Origin: Bacillus sp. FJAT-26390
GTDB lineage: Bacteria > Bacillota > Bacilli > Paenibacillales > Paenibacillaceae
Assembly: GCF_001682865.1 (NCBI RefSeq)
Contig: NZ_MAQX01000033.1
Coordinates: 124,001 to 188,000, forward strand
Length of the DNA: 64,000 nt
Direction of reading: 5' to 3'
Shown here: piece by piece, positions 25,289 through 33,186 of the stretch
How positions within the stretch are numbered: position 1 is the first letter of the stretch
Layout: each line of letters starts with the position of its first letter
Translations under genes and position numbers: made by a program
The notes under the pieces: generated by a model
Told to the model about the DNA's origin: nothing
Seen by the model: the letters and a program-made list of their open reading frames with translations, nothing else
Databases searched by the model: none

Positions 25289-26479
25289 CTAATCGTGGCG
25301 AAGTGCGTCAACCGGCCGCAGGCTTGCCGCTTTATTCGCCGGCAAATAGCCGAACACCACGCCAACGAATGCAGAAAAAGCAAAAGCCAACAATACCGTA
25401 TCGCCAGGAACCTCTGTTTCTGTCTGCATCACCAATCCGATAACGATAGAGGCAGCGTATCCGAGCCCAATCCCTAGCGCGCCTCCCAGTCCGCTTATAC
25501 AGACAGCCTCTACTAGGAATTGAAATAATATGTCCCGCTTCTTAGCTCCAAGCGATTTCCGAATGCCGATCTCCCTCGTCCTTTCCGTTACCGACACGAG
25601 CATGATGTTCATGATGCCGATTCCGCCTACGATAAGCGAAATGATCGCTACATAAATAAGCTGTCTGTTCATCGTTTCATTAACAGAATTCAACGTCTTC
25701 ATCGCTTCCTCTTGGTTGAAGACGCGGTACGCATTCTCGTTCCCTCTGAATTTCTCATAAAGAACGGCTTCAATAGCCGTGACGGTTTCCTTCATGAGGT
25801 CCGTATCCGTCACTTTTAAGTTAATTGTAGAAACGCCGCTTGTTTTAAATATTTTTTGAGCGGTTGTCACCGGAATTAATATTTTCTCGTCGTTCGATCC
25901 CGTAAGCGAGCTGCCTTGCGACTCAAGCAGTCCTACTATTGTGAAAATATAGCCGTTAATCGTTATTTTTTTGCCGACTGCCGCAGAGGGGTCCTCACCC
26001 TCATCCTCAAACAGATCCTTTGCGGTATCTACGCCAATGAGCGCGACCTTCGTATTGTTATTAAGATCAGGAGAGGAGATATACCTGCCATCCTGAACCG
26101 GAAAATCCTTAACGTCTTCGTACGCAGCCGTAATCCCTTCCACCGTGACGGATACTTGCGTTTTCCCGTATTTCGCATAACCTGTCGTGCTGGTTACCGG
26201 AGCCACTCCCGCCACGTTGACAACGTCCCCAAGCTCATTGGCTTCGTCAACGGAAAGCGTCGTAACCGTCCCGCGTCCAAATATCGTTACGGAGAGGGAG
26301 TTGGGACTTCCTAGCGAGGAAACCTGCTTGGCCACCTCATTGGAAGACGCCTTCCCCATGGCGACCAGCGCAATGACAGTAGCAACGCCTATCAGGATGC
26401 CGAGCATCGATAGTATCGTTCTAAGCTTGTTGGACAATACGCTCTTTATTGCCATCTTGAGTCCTTGCGAGAGTTTCAT
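25289..26479 (-). CDS. ABC transporter permease, MacB/FtsX type
   Basis: A 396-residue permease of a MacAB-like export system. Layout is typical: TM1 at 20-42 (RTILSMLGILIGVATVIALVAMG), an extracytoplasmic MacB_PCD domain to about 265, then the FtsX core with three helices and the conserved TERTREIGIRKSLGAKKRDIL coupling segment. GGAGG at 7-base spacing supports the ATG at 26479 even though it overlaps the ATPase gene by 59 bases. It is the last gene of the adaptor-ATPase-permease operon. Substrate unknown; relatives export peptides, antibiotics or lipoprotein-like molecules. Confidence 0.9.
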   Translation of the reverse strand: MKLSQGLKMAIKSVLSNKLRTILSMLGILIGVATVIALVAMGKASSNEVAKQVSSLGSPNSLSVTIFGRGTVTTLSVDEANELGDVVNVAGVAPVTSTTGYAKYGKTQVSVTVEGITAAYEDVKDFPVQDGRYISSPDLNNNTKVALIGVDTAKDLFEDEGEDPSAAVGKKITINGYIFTIVGLLESQGSSLTGSNDEKILIPVTTAQKIFKTSGVSTINLKVTDTDLMKETVTAIEAVLYEKFRGNENAYRVFNQEEAMKTLNSVNETMNRQLIYVAIISLIVGGIGIMNIMLVSVTERTREIGIRKSLGAKKRDILFQFLVEAVCISGLGGALGIGLGYAASIVIGLVMQTETEVPGDTVLLAFAFSAFVGVVFGYLPANKAASLRPVDALRHD

Positions 26480-27182
26480 GGCTGACCCTCCTTTCCTGCT
26501 CCGTCAACACCCCATCCCGTATAATAACCGTACGTCTTGCCCGGCTTGCTATTTCCATATCATGCGTAATCAGCACGATCGTCTGGCCTGCCCGGTTCAG
26601 CTCCTCCATCATATCGAGCACTTCCAAACCCGTCTTCGAATCGAGCGCTCCTGTCGGCTCATCTGCAAGCAGCATCGGCGGGTTAGTAGCGAGGGCGCGC
26701 GCAATCCCGACACGCTGCTGCTGCCCGCCTGACAGCTCATTTTGGCGGTGGTTCATCTTTTGTCCAAGCCCCACCCGCTCTAGCGCTTCCATGGCCCGCT
26801 TCCTCCGCTCCTTGCCTGGCAGGCCGCGATAGATAAGAGGGAGCTCGCAGTTCTCCAACGCCGTAAGCTTGGGAAGCAAGTGATAGCCTTGAAAAATAAA
26901 TCCGATTTTCTTATTGCGCATTTCGGTCAGCTTGTTGTCGTTTTGTCCCGTTACTTCAAGCCCTTCCAGCTTATAGCTGCCTTCGCTTGGCAGGTCAAGG
27001 CAGCCAATAATGTTCATTAGCGTCGATTTGCCTGATCCGGATGGACCTACGATCGCCAAAAAGTCTCCATGGTTAACCGTTAGCGAAACCTCATGCAAAA
27101 CCGTCGTTTTTTCGCGCGCCATCATATAGGATTTTGTAATATTGGTCATCTCAATCAGCGGGATGTTTGGATTTATGCTCAT
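26421..27182 (-). CDS. ABC transporter ATP-binding protein, MacB/LolD type
   Basis: A 253-residue ATPase with Walker A GPSGSGKSTLMNIIG, Q-loop FQGYHLLPKLTALEN, signature LSGGQQQRVGIARAL, Walker B MLLADEPTGALD and switch His in VLITHDME. The ATG overlaps the stop codon of the adaptor gene as ATGA, so translation is coupled. A C-terminal tail of about 25 residues past the usual fold is encoded in the overlap with the permease gene. Powers the MacB-type permease downstream. Confidence 0.93.
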   Translation of the reverse strand: MSINPNIPLIEMTNITKSYMMAREKTTVLHEVSLTVNHGDFLAIVGPSGSGKSTLMNIIGCLDLPSEGSYKLEGLEVTGQNDNKLTEMRNKKIGFIFQGYHLLPKLTALENCELPLIYRGLPGKERRKRAMEALERVGLGQKMNHRQNELSGGQQQRVGIARALATNPPMLLADEPTGALDSKTGLEVLDMMEELNRAGQTIVLITHDMEIASRARRTVIIRDGVLTEQERRVSHETLARTQDGNKERIVQQA

Positions 27183-28717
27183 CGCGCACCACCGGTGCTG
27201 CGCATGCCGCCTCCGCCCATTCCTCCGCCGCCTCCGGGGAACATCATAACCCCGCCTGCAGGGAAGCCGTCACGCTGAATCGTCGTCTCTTGGGAGCTCG
27301 TTCCCATGCCCGGCGTTCCTTGAGCGATTGGAATAAGCACGCTGTCTCCCTCTTTCAACCCGGATACGATTTCCACAAAATTCTCATTGCTTAGCCCCGT
27401 CGTCACCTCAACCAATTGTCCTCCCAGCGCATTAGGCATCCGTCCGCCGGCACGTCCTCCCGCTGCAAAGCCGCCTCCAGCGGATGCTCCGCCTTGGACG
27501 CCAGCTGCCGCACTTTGCGCACCCTGACCGGCTGCAGCTTGGTTCCGACCGCCTTGGGTGCCTTGGGTGCCTTGGGTGCCTTGGGTGCCTTGGGTGCCTT
27601 GGGTGCCTTGGGTGCCTTGGGCTGCCGCTGCATCTCCGGCTGCTCCGCGGTTTGGCCGCTCGCCGCTTGCCGCACCTTGACCGGCCGCGCTTCCTTGCTG
27701 ATTGCCGCCCGTCATTGCAGCCCGATCGGGTGCTAGTCCCTGTTGTTGGCCTTCCGCTGAAGCGGCAGCGTCTCCGCCCTCTTCAGACGGAATACGAACG
27801 AATGAACGTTTACCCATCTCGACAACCGCATTTACCGGCACTAGCACGATGTTTTCTTTGGAAGCGATCGTAATGGCCGCTTCGCCAGACATGCCTACTC
27901 TTACGCCTTCAATGTCCTTAAGAAGGATGCTTACATCAAATGCAGAGGAACCGTTATTCGAGGTGCCCTCCAGCGCGATGTCGGAAACCGTTGCATCAAT
28001 CGTTTTATCCGTAATCGAGCTTAATGTAATATCTACAGCTTGGCCTACCTTTACGTTAGAAATATCGAGTTCGTCAACAGAAGTTACAAACTCTAGCAGC
28101 GTATAGTCCACTATCGTAGCTATTGTCGTATTGGAGTTTACCTCATCGCCGACCTCAATATCCATCTCGGTAATTTCTCCGTCAATCGAAGCGACCACCG
28201 CTTTTTCCACTTTTTCCTGCTCTGCATAAATATCCTGCAATTGGTCGTTGTAATCCGCTATCTCGTCATTCGCGCTTTCTATATTTTTTTGCAGAGATTT
28301 TTTTGTAACTTCTTCACTTTCCGTTCCTGTCGCTTCCTTATAGCTTTCTTGATAATCTGCAATGGATTCCTGCAGCTTTTTAATGCTTTTTTCAATCGTT
28401 TTCACTTTGTCTTCATTATCATTCGTATCCTCAAAGGTAACAAGAACTTGACCTGCCTTGATCTTATCTCCTTTTTTGACGTTCACAGTCGCAATCGTGC
28501 CGCTTTTGCCCGCAGTCACCGTTTCTCTGGAATTAGCCGCTACCGTTCCGGTTCCGCTAATCTGCTTTACGATAGATCCTTTAGTAGCAGCAACGGTCAG
28601 CGACGTAGGCGTTACCCCTGCCGCTTCCTTGTCTTTAACGAAAAAGAAATAATAGGCACCTGCTCCGGCTGCAGCCAGAATAATAACAATGCTGAGCCCT
28701 ATCGTCCATTTCTTCAT
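27179..28717 (-). CDS. Membrane-fusion/adaptor protein of a MacAB-like exporter
   Basis: A 512-residue adaptor of the RND/MacA family. ATG at 28717 (MKKWTIGLSIVIILAAAGAG) is preferred to the one 21 bases upstream because GGAGGGTGG lies between them. After the N-terminal anchor come a lipoyl half-domain (TVTAGKSGTIATVNVKKGDK), a coiled coil of about 80 residues (KSIKKLQESIADYQESYKEA...), the second lipoyl half and beta-barrel, then an unusual Gly/Gln/Ala-rich linker of about 120 residues before the membrane-proximal domain and a Gly/Met-rich tail (FPGGGGGMGGGGMRS). The linker contains seven GTQ repeats encoded by a 9-bp tandem repeat. First gene of the three-gene exporter operon. Confidence 0.9.
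   Translation of the reverse strand: MKKWTIGLSIVIILAAAGAGAYYFFFVKDKEAAGVTPTSLTVAATKGSIVKQISGTGTVAANSRETVTAGKSGTIATVNVKKGDKIKAGQVLVTFEDTNDNEDKVKTIEKSIKKLQESIADYQESYKEATGTESEEVTKKSLQKNIESANDEIADYNDQLQDIYAEQEKVEKAVVASIDGEITEMDIEVGDEVNSNTTIATIVDYTLLEFVTSVDELDISNVKVGQAVDITLSSITDKTIDATVSDIALEGTSNNGSSAFDVSILLKDIEGVRVGMSGEAAITIASKENIVLVPVNAVVEMGKRSFVRIPSEEGGDAAASAEGQQQGLAPDRAAMTGGNQQGSAAGQGAASGERPNRGAAGDAAAAQGTQGTQGTQGTQGTQGTQGTQGGRNQAAAGQGAQSAAAGVQGGASAGGGFAAGGRAGGRMPNALGGQLVEVTTGLSNENFVEIVSGLKEGDSVLIPIAQGTPGMGTSSQETTIQRDGFPAGGVMMFPGGGGGMGGGGMRSTGGAR
27551..27622. repeat. 9-bp tandem repeat in the adaptor gene
   Basis: Seven perfect copies of GCCTTGGGT plus an eighth with one change, with no interruption. 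On the coding strand this reads as repeated Gln-Gly-Thr. Because the unit is three codons long, slippage would change linker length without breaking the frame. Confidence 0.95.
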
Positions 28718-28771
28718 TTGCTTTAATCCACCCTCCATCGGTCTTAGTGAGATAGACTATAGCATTCAAAA

Positions 28772-28788
28772 ATGAACGGAAGATGAAC
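28772..28788 (-). promoter_or_regulatory. 11-bp direct repeat upstream of the exporter operon
   Basis: Minus strand GTTCAT-N5-GTTCAT, an 11-base period typical of OmpR-family response-regulator sites. It lies about 55-70 bases before the adaptor ATG and just upstream of a TATAGT -10-like box. No regulator gene is adjacent, so a binding partner is conjecture. Confidence 0.3.
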
Positions 28789-28854
28789 AAGCTTTCGCTC
28801 CCTAAACCTATACGTACGCTTATGCCCACTACGCCTCACCAAGCTCTCTGTCAA

Positions 28855-28912
28855 ACAAAAAAAGAGTATTGCTCCTTCTCCGCCCTGCTCGGCGAGAACA
28901 AACAATACTCTT
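28855..28912 (-). terminator. Terminator of the fructoside operon
   Basis: 10-bp arms (28862-28871 and 28903-28912) with a further TTCTC/GGAGAA pairing inside, followed on the minus strand by seven T. It begins 12 bases after the fructokinase stop codon. Confidence 0.85.
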
Positions 28913-28924
28913 ATAGAAACTTCT

Positions 28925-29875
28925 TTATAGTGGCGGAAGCTCACTCAATACCGGTAGTGATGAGATTGCTCCTGCTCTGGTCGTCGTTAGCGCTGCTGCG
29001 GTATTGGCGAACGAGAGAATTCGCTCCGCCTCTTCCGCTCCAATCGTCTCTACGACTCCTTTATTTAATAGAAGCTGATATAACATCGCTCCAATAAAAG
29101 CATCTCCAGCACCAGTCGTATCCATGACGGATACTTTTTGGCCGGGCACGGAAACGTCGTAGGAGCGCATATACCATGCTGCTCCATCGGAGCCGCGCGT
29201 ATAGACGACAGCTTGCACGTCACCGACAAACAGCGAGGAGATCGCCTCCTGCTCGTCTTCGATTCCTGTAATAAAGGCAAGCTCGTCCGAGCTTATTTTG
29301 ACAAGGTGGCTCAAAGGTACAAATTGAAGGATCGTTTGCCTGCACTGCTCATGATCCTCCCATAGCGGAAGCCTTACGTTTGGATCAAAGCTGATCAGGC
29401 CGCCTGCCGCCTTCATCGCCGCTATCGCTTTAAGATGGGCATATTTCACCGGTGCCTCAATTAGATCAACGGAGCAATAGTGCAAAATATCCCCTTTCGC
29501 GAACCAATCCTCACCGATCTCGTCCTCCGTAAGAAGCATGTCCGCACTCGGATTGCGATAGAAGGAAAAATCTCTGTCGCCGTCTGCCTTCAAGCTTACA
29601 AATGCAAGAGCTGTATTCGCCTCTTTCGTCCGAAGCACATGCCCCGTATCGACGCCCACCGCCTCCAACGTTTCCACGAGAAAATCCCCAAAAGCATCCT
29701 GACCCAGCTTTCCGATAAATGCGCTGCTGCCGCCTAGCTTCGCTACCGCACAGGCAACATTCGCAGGAGCCCCTCCGGCTTCCTTCCTGAAGTTAACGAC
29801 ATTCTTCAGCTCGACTCCCCGTGAATCTGGAATAAAGTCAATGAGCGCTTCCCCAATTGTATATAGCTTAGACAG
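28925..29875 (-). CDS. Fructokinase (PfkB family), apparent CTG start
   Basis: A 316-residue ribokinase-fold kinase that should phosphorylate the fructose released by the adjacent GH32 hydrolase. It carries IGEALIDFIPDSRGVEL, the first PfkB motif KEAGGAPANVACAVAKLGG, and the C-terminal ATP/anion-hole motif DTTGAGDAFIGAMLYQLL. The first ATG/GTG/TTG (GTG at 29677) would delete the first 66 residues, including the GGAPANV motif. The frame continues unbroken to a CTG at 29875, which sits exactly 8 bases after AGGAGG and gives an N-terminus (xSKLYTIGEALIDF) of normal family length. The next upstream in-frame codons reach a TAG within 15 bases, so CTG is the best start. Last gene of the operon. Confidence 0.88.
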   Translation of the reverse strand: MSKLYTIGEALIDFIPDSRGVELKNVVNFRKEAGGAPANVACAVAKLGGSSAFIGKLGQDAFGDFLVETLEAVGVDTGHVLRTKEANTALAFVSLKADGDRDFSFYRNPSADMLLTEDEIGEDWFAKGDILHYCSVDLIEAPVKYAHLKAIAAMKAAGGLISFDPNVRLPLWEDHEQCRQTILQFVPLSHLVKISSDELAFITGIEDEQEAISSLFVGDVQAVVYTRGSDGAAWYMRSYDVSVPGQKVSVMDTTGAGDAFIGAMLYQLLLNKGVVETIGAEEAERILSFANTAAALTTTRAGAISSLPVLSELPPL

Positions 29876-29887
29876 TTTAATTCCCTC

Positions 29888-31342
29888 CTACTTTATATCC
29901 CATTTTTTAAAGGATACCATAGAACATGATCCCTCGGCATACGCTTGAATGCCCAGCGAACCCGCACCCGGGTAGATTCGGCCCGTCATGACCTTTTCAC
30001 CGCCTTGAATGAACACTTCGACAGACGATTTATCTACAAATACGCGCAGCGTGAGCAGGCCGTCCTTTAACGCGACCTTCGTTCTGCGCTCGCCGCCCAA
30101 ACCGACTCCCGAGCGATCACGATTGAATCGAAACCGGCCTTCTGCTTGTCTGTAAGAAAGAACAGTCTCCTCCTCGCCGCCCACTCGCAGCTTTAGACCA
30201 AACTCTTCAGCCTGCTCGGCCTGAAATACAACCTCAAGCTCGTAGCAGTCCCCGCTCACTTCCATATCCTTAACACCGCTCAGGCTCAAATTCCCAGCTT
30301 CAAAAGCGTTATGACGATAAGCGCTCGTTTCTTCCAGCGGTTTAAACAACAATGATTCCCCGTCCAAAACAACCTCGCGCGGCATCGTCATTGCCCCAGC
30401 CCAATAATGACCAAGCTGCGTTGGAATCTCCGTCTCCCATGTCTCCATCCAAGCCATGACGATGCGTCTTCCTTTGTCGTCAATCGTTGTCTGCGGGGCA
30501 TAAAAATCAAAGCCGCAGTCAATCGGCTCATACCGCTCATAGCGGAAGCTTCCGCCCTCGATATCCAGCCGACCGATCATATAAGTAGTGGAGTGCAGAT
30601 TTTGATAGTCATCCCCTTGTGCCGGCATGCGCTGCGGCGACATCATCAACACATCACGCCCGCCCAGCTCAAATAGATCCGGACATTCCCAATTGTCTCC
30701 GAGCTTGCCGTCGCTGCGCGCAATTTCCCCAACTAAGCTCCAATTAGCCAGATCATGCGAGCGATACAATAAAATAAGCCCGTGTCCCTGCCCATCGTTT
30801 GAGCCTAACACCACATAATAAACACCGTCGCGCTCGAACACTTTCGGATCCCGGAAGTCTTTCCGGCTTAGACCTGCCGGTATTTGTTCCGGACCGATAA
30901 CCGGATTGCTCGTCAGCTTCTCGAACCGGATTCCGTCCTCGGAGACGGCGATGTTCTGGTTTTGGCGGTAATCATTATCCTTATCCGGGCCTGTTACTAG
31001 ATGACCGGTATACATCAAATACAGCTTGCCGTCACGCTCAAAAGCGCTGCCAGAGAAACAGCCGTCGCGGTCGTAAGCTTGATCCGGCGCAAGAGCTACA
31101 GGCAGTTGCTTCCACTTCATTAGATCATGACTTACCGCGTGCCCCCAGTGCATAGGGCCCCATACGGGCTGGTACGGATAGTACTGGTAAAACATATGGT
31201 ATTCGCCGTTATAGTAGATAAAGCCGTTCGGATCATTCATCCAGCCGAATTCGCTCATTAAATGAAAGGTTAGCCGGTATTCTTCGTTCAGCAAATATTT
31301 ACGGTCAGCAATAAATTTATCGGCATTTTCTCTCGTGTACAA
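29888..31342 (-). CDS. Glycoside hydrolase family 32 (sucrose/fructan hydrolase)
   Basis: A 484-residue cytosolic GH32 enzyme; no signal peptide. The catalytic trio is intact: nucleophile Asp in WMNDPNG (34-40), RDP at 164-166 (FRDPKVF), acid/base Glu219 in NWECPDLF. A five-bladed propeller is followed by a C-terminal beta-sandwich (DKSSVEVFIQGGEKVMTGRIYP). It starts at TTG (31342) with only a weak ribosome-binding site, though the N-terminus fits the family. Because the operon imports sugar by an ABC system and not by a PTS, the substrate inside is likely free sucrose or a short fructo-oligosaccharide rather than sucrose 6-phosphate. It lies 12 bases before the fructokinase start. Confidence 0.92.
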   Translation of the reverse strand: MYTRENADKFIADRKYLLNEEYRLTFHLMSEFGWMNDPNGFIYYNGEYHMFYQYYPYQPVWGPMHWGHAVSHDLMKWKQLPVALAPDQAYDRDGCFSGSAFERDGKLYLMYTGHLVTGPDKDNDYRQNQNIAVSEDGIRFEKLTSNPVIGPEQIPAGLSRKDFRDPKVFERDGVYYVVLGSNDGQGHGLILLYRSHDLANWSLVGEIARSDGKLGDNWECPDLFELGGRDVLMMSPQRMPAQGDDYQNLHSTTYMIGRLDIEGGSFRYERYEPIDCGFDFYAPQTTIDDKGRRIVMAWMETWETEIPTQLGHYWAGAMTMPREVVLDGESLLFKPLEETSAYRHNAFEAGNLSLSGVKDMEVSGDCYELEVVFQAEQAEEFGLKLRVGGEEETVLSYRQAEGRFRFNRDRSGVGLGGERRTKVALKDGLLTLRVFVDKSSVEVFIQGGEKVMTGRIYPGAGSLGIQAYAEGSCSMVSFKKWDIK

Positions 31343-31366
31343 AATAAAGCATCCAACCCTTACTTG

Positions 31367-32197
31367 TTATTTGATTGAGCCCTGCATAACCCCTTGAATA
31401 ATATATTTCTGCGCGAATAAGTAAACTACCAGCACAGGCAATATGGTCAGCATAAGACCCGCCATAAGCGGCCCATAATCAACCGTGTACGTCCCGAAGA
31501 AATAGAAGGTCGACAGCGGCAGCGTTCGCTCGTTCGGCGAAATCAATACGAGGGATGGCAATAAGAAATCATTCCAAATCCATAATACATTTAAGATTGC
31601 AATCGTAACCGTGGTTGGGGCCAGCACTGGAAAAACAATTCGGAAAAACGTCTGCGTTCTCGTACAGCCATCGATAAGCGCCGCTTCTTCCAGCTCCGCG
31701 GGTATGCTTTTTACAAACCCGTGATAAATGAAAACAGCCAGCGGACTGCCAAAGCCGATATACATATAAATGAGGGCCCATTCGCTATTCAAAAAGCCGA
31801 TGGAGCCGTATATTTTGACGAGAGGGATCATAATGGCCTGAAACGGAATAATCATAGCCGCGACCATTAAGAAAAAGGTGTATTGATTCAGCTTCGATTG
31901 ATTTCTTACAAAATAATGAGCCGTCATGGCAGCTAAAAAGGAAATAAGGGCGACGCTAAGCACCGTTATAACAACCGAGTTCGTAAAGGCAGAGACGTAT
32001 TCCATTTTGCCAAAAGCATTCGTGTAATTCGCAAAGCTAAATCGATCCGGCAAGGAAAGCGGGCTTGATGTAATCGCCTTGTTCTCCTTAAAGGAGTTGA
32101 CGAGCAGCATCAAGAAAGGAAACACAAACAGCAGCAAGCCAATGAAGAGGGCGATGAACTTTGTCCATGCCAGCGTTCCGTTTTTGTTTGCCATCAC
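31367..32197 (-). CDS. Sugar ABC transporter permease, MalG type
   Basis: A 276-residue inner-membrane permease with six helices and the EAA loop EEAALIDGCTRTQTFFRIVFPVLAP that contacts the ATPase. It has adjacent GTG (32197) and ATG (32194) starts overlapping the stop of the partner permease, with GGAGG 7 or 10 bases upstream. Pairs with the MalF-type permease. No ATPase gene is in the operon. Confidence 0.92.
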   Translation of the reverse strand: MMANKNGTLAWTKFIALFIGLLLFVFPFLMLLVNSFKENKAITSSPLSLPDRFSFANYTNAFGKMEYVSAFTNSVVITVLSVALISFLAAMTAHYFVRNQSKLNQYTFFLMVAAMIIPFQAIMIPLVKIYGSIGFLNSEWALIYMYIGFGSPLAVFIYHGFVKSIPAELEEAALIDGCTRTQTFFRIVFPVLAPTTVTIAILNVLWIWNDFLLPSLVLISPNERTLPLSTFYFFGTYTVDYGPLMAGLMLTILPVLVVYLFAQKYIIQGVMQGSIK

Positions 32198-33078
32198 GCC
32201 TCAACCTCCAGCTTCTTGCTAAAATAAACCTGAGCAATCGTTATCGTCGCTACAAGCAGGAACAGGACGAACGCCTCGGCTTGGCCTACTCCGTAATCTC
32301 TCGATAGGAATGCCTTCTCGTACACGTGCATAGATACCATCTCCGTGCTTTTGAACGGCCCGCCCTTCGTTAACGAGAGGTTCAGGTCATACACCATAAA
32401 GCATCTTTGCAGCGATAGAAAGATACAGACGATAAATGAAGGAACCATAAGCGGCAAAATCATTTTGCGCATTTTGGTCCATAAGCTTGCACCATCGATG
32501 CTGGCTGCCTCCAAAATATCCTTTGGCACATTCATGAGCCCGGCTACATAAATAACCATCATATAACCTGCGTATTGCCATACCGTAACGATGATCATCG
32601 ACCAGAATGCTTTATTCGGGTCGGCCAGCCATGAAGCGCTGAACAATGGAATGCTCAATTCTTTGCCTAAGTACACGATCACATTGGAAAAAATAAATTG
32701 CCATACGAAGCCGAGCACGATCCCGCCTACTAGGTTGGGAATAAAGAAGCCTGCCCGGAAAAGGCTTTGCCCCTTTAAGCCGCTCGATAATACAAAGGCT
32801 AGCAGGAAAGCGACCACATTAATAAGGCCGACAGAAATGAAAACATATTTTAACGTCAGCATAAATGATTTCCAAAAAACAGCGTCTTTAAATACCGAAA
32901 CGTAATTAGCAAACCCTACTAGGCTGCTTGTCGTCGAAATGCCATCCCAATTCGTAAAGGTCAAATAGATGCCATACAGGAAAGGAATAATCATTACGGC
33001 AAGAAAAGCAAACAATGTAGGTCCGGTAAACAGCAGCCGCAGTCGCAAGCGATTCCACAGCCCTTTTTCCGTTATCAT
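32194..33078 (-). CDS. Sugar ABC transporter permease, MalF type
   Basis: A permease of about 294 residues with six helices and the EAA motif LEAASIDGASLWTKMRKMILPL. The ATG at 33078 has CGAGGG at suitable spacing; in-frame ATGs at 33081 and 33093 are alternatives. It lies about 110 bases downstream of the binding-protein gene, with a stable hairpin in between that could lower its expression relative to the binding protein. Confidence 0.92.
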   Translation of the reverse strand: MITEKGLWNRLRLRLLFTGPTLFAFLAVMIIPFLYGIYLTFTNWDGISTTSSLVGFANYVSVFKDAVFWKSFMLTLKYVFISVGLINVVAFLLAFVLSSGLKGQSLFRAGFFIPNLVGGIVLGFVWQFIFSNVIVYLGKELSIPLFSASWLADPNKAFWSMIIVTVWQYAGYMMVIYVAGLMNVPKDILEAASIDGASLWTKMRKMILPLMVPSFIVCIFLSLQRCFMVYDLNLSLTKGGPFKSTEMVSMHVYEKAFLSRDYGVGQAEAFVLFLLVATITIAQVYFSKKLEVEA

Positions 33079-33135
33079 CATGATCCCTCGCATTCATGCA
33101 TGGTTTGTAAAAAATAATCGTGATTAAGAGTAAAC

Positions 33136-33166
33136 GGCTTACCCCGTCACCTATGCGGGGTAAGCC
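33136..33166 (-). promoter_or_regulatory. Intercistronic hairpin between binding protein and permeases
   Basis: Perfect 11-bp arms (GGCTTACCCCG and its complement) around a 9-base loop, 21 bases after the binding-protein stop. No T run follows on the minus strand, so it is more likely an mRNA stabiliser or partial terminator than a full stop signal. Confidence 0.7.
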
Positions 33167-33186
33167 AGCAGCTAGCTTTTAATAGG

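Noticed and set aside
27540..27630. CRISPR-like repeat array
   Set aside because: The unit is 9 bp with no spacers and lies in a coding frame; it is a minisatellite in the adaptor gene.
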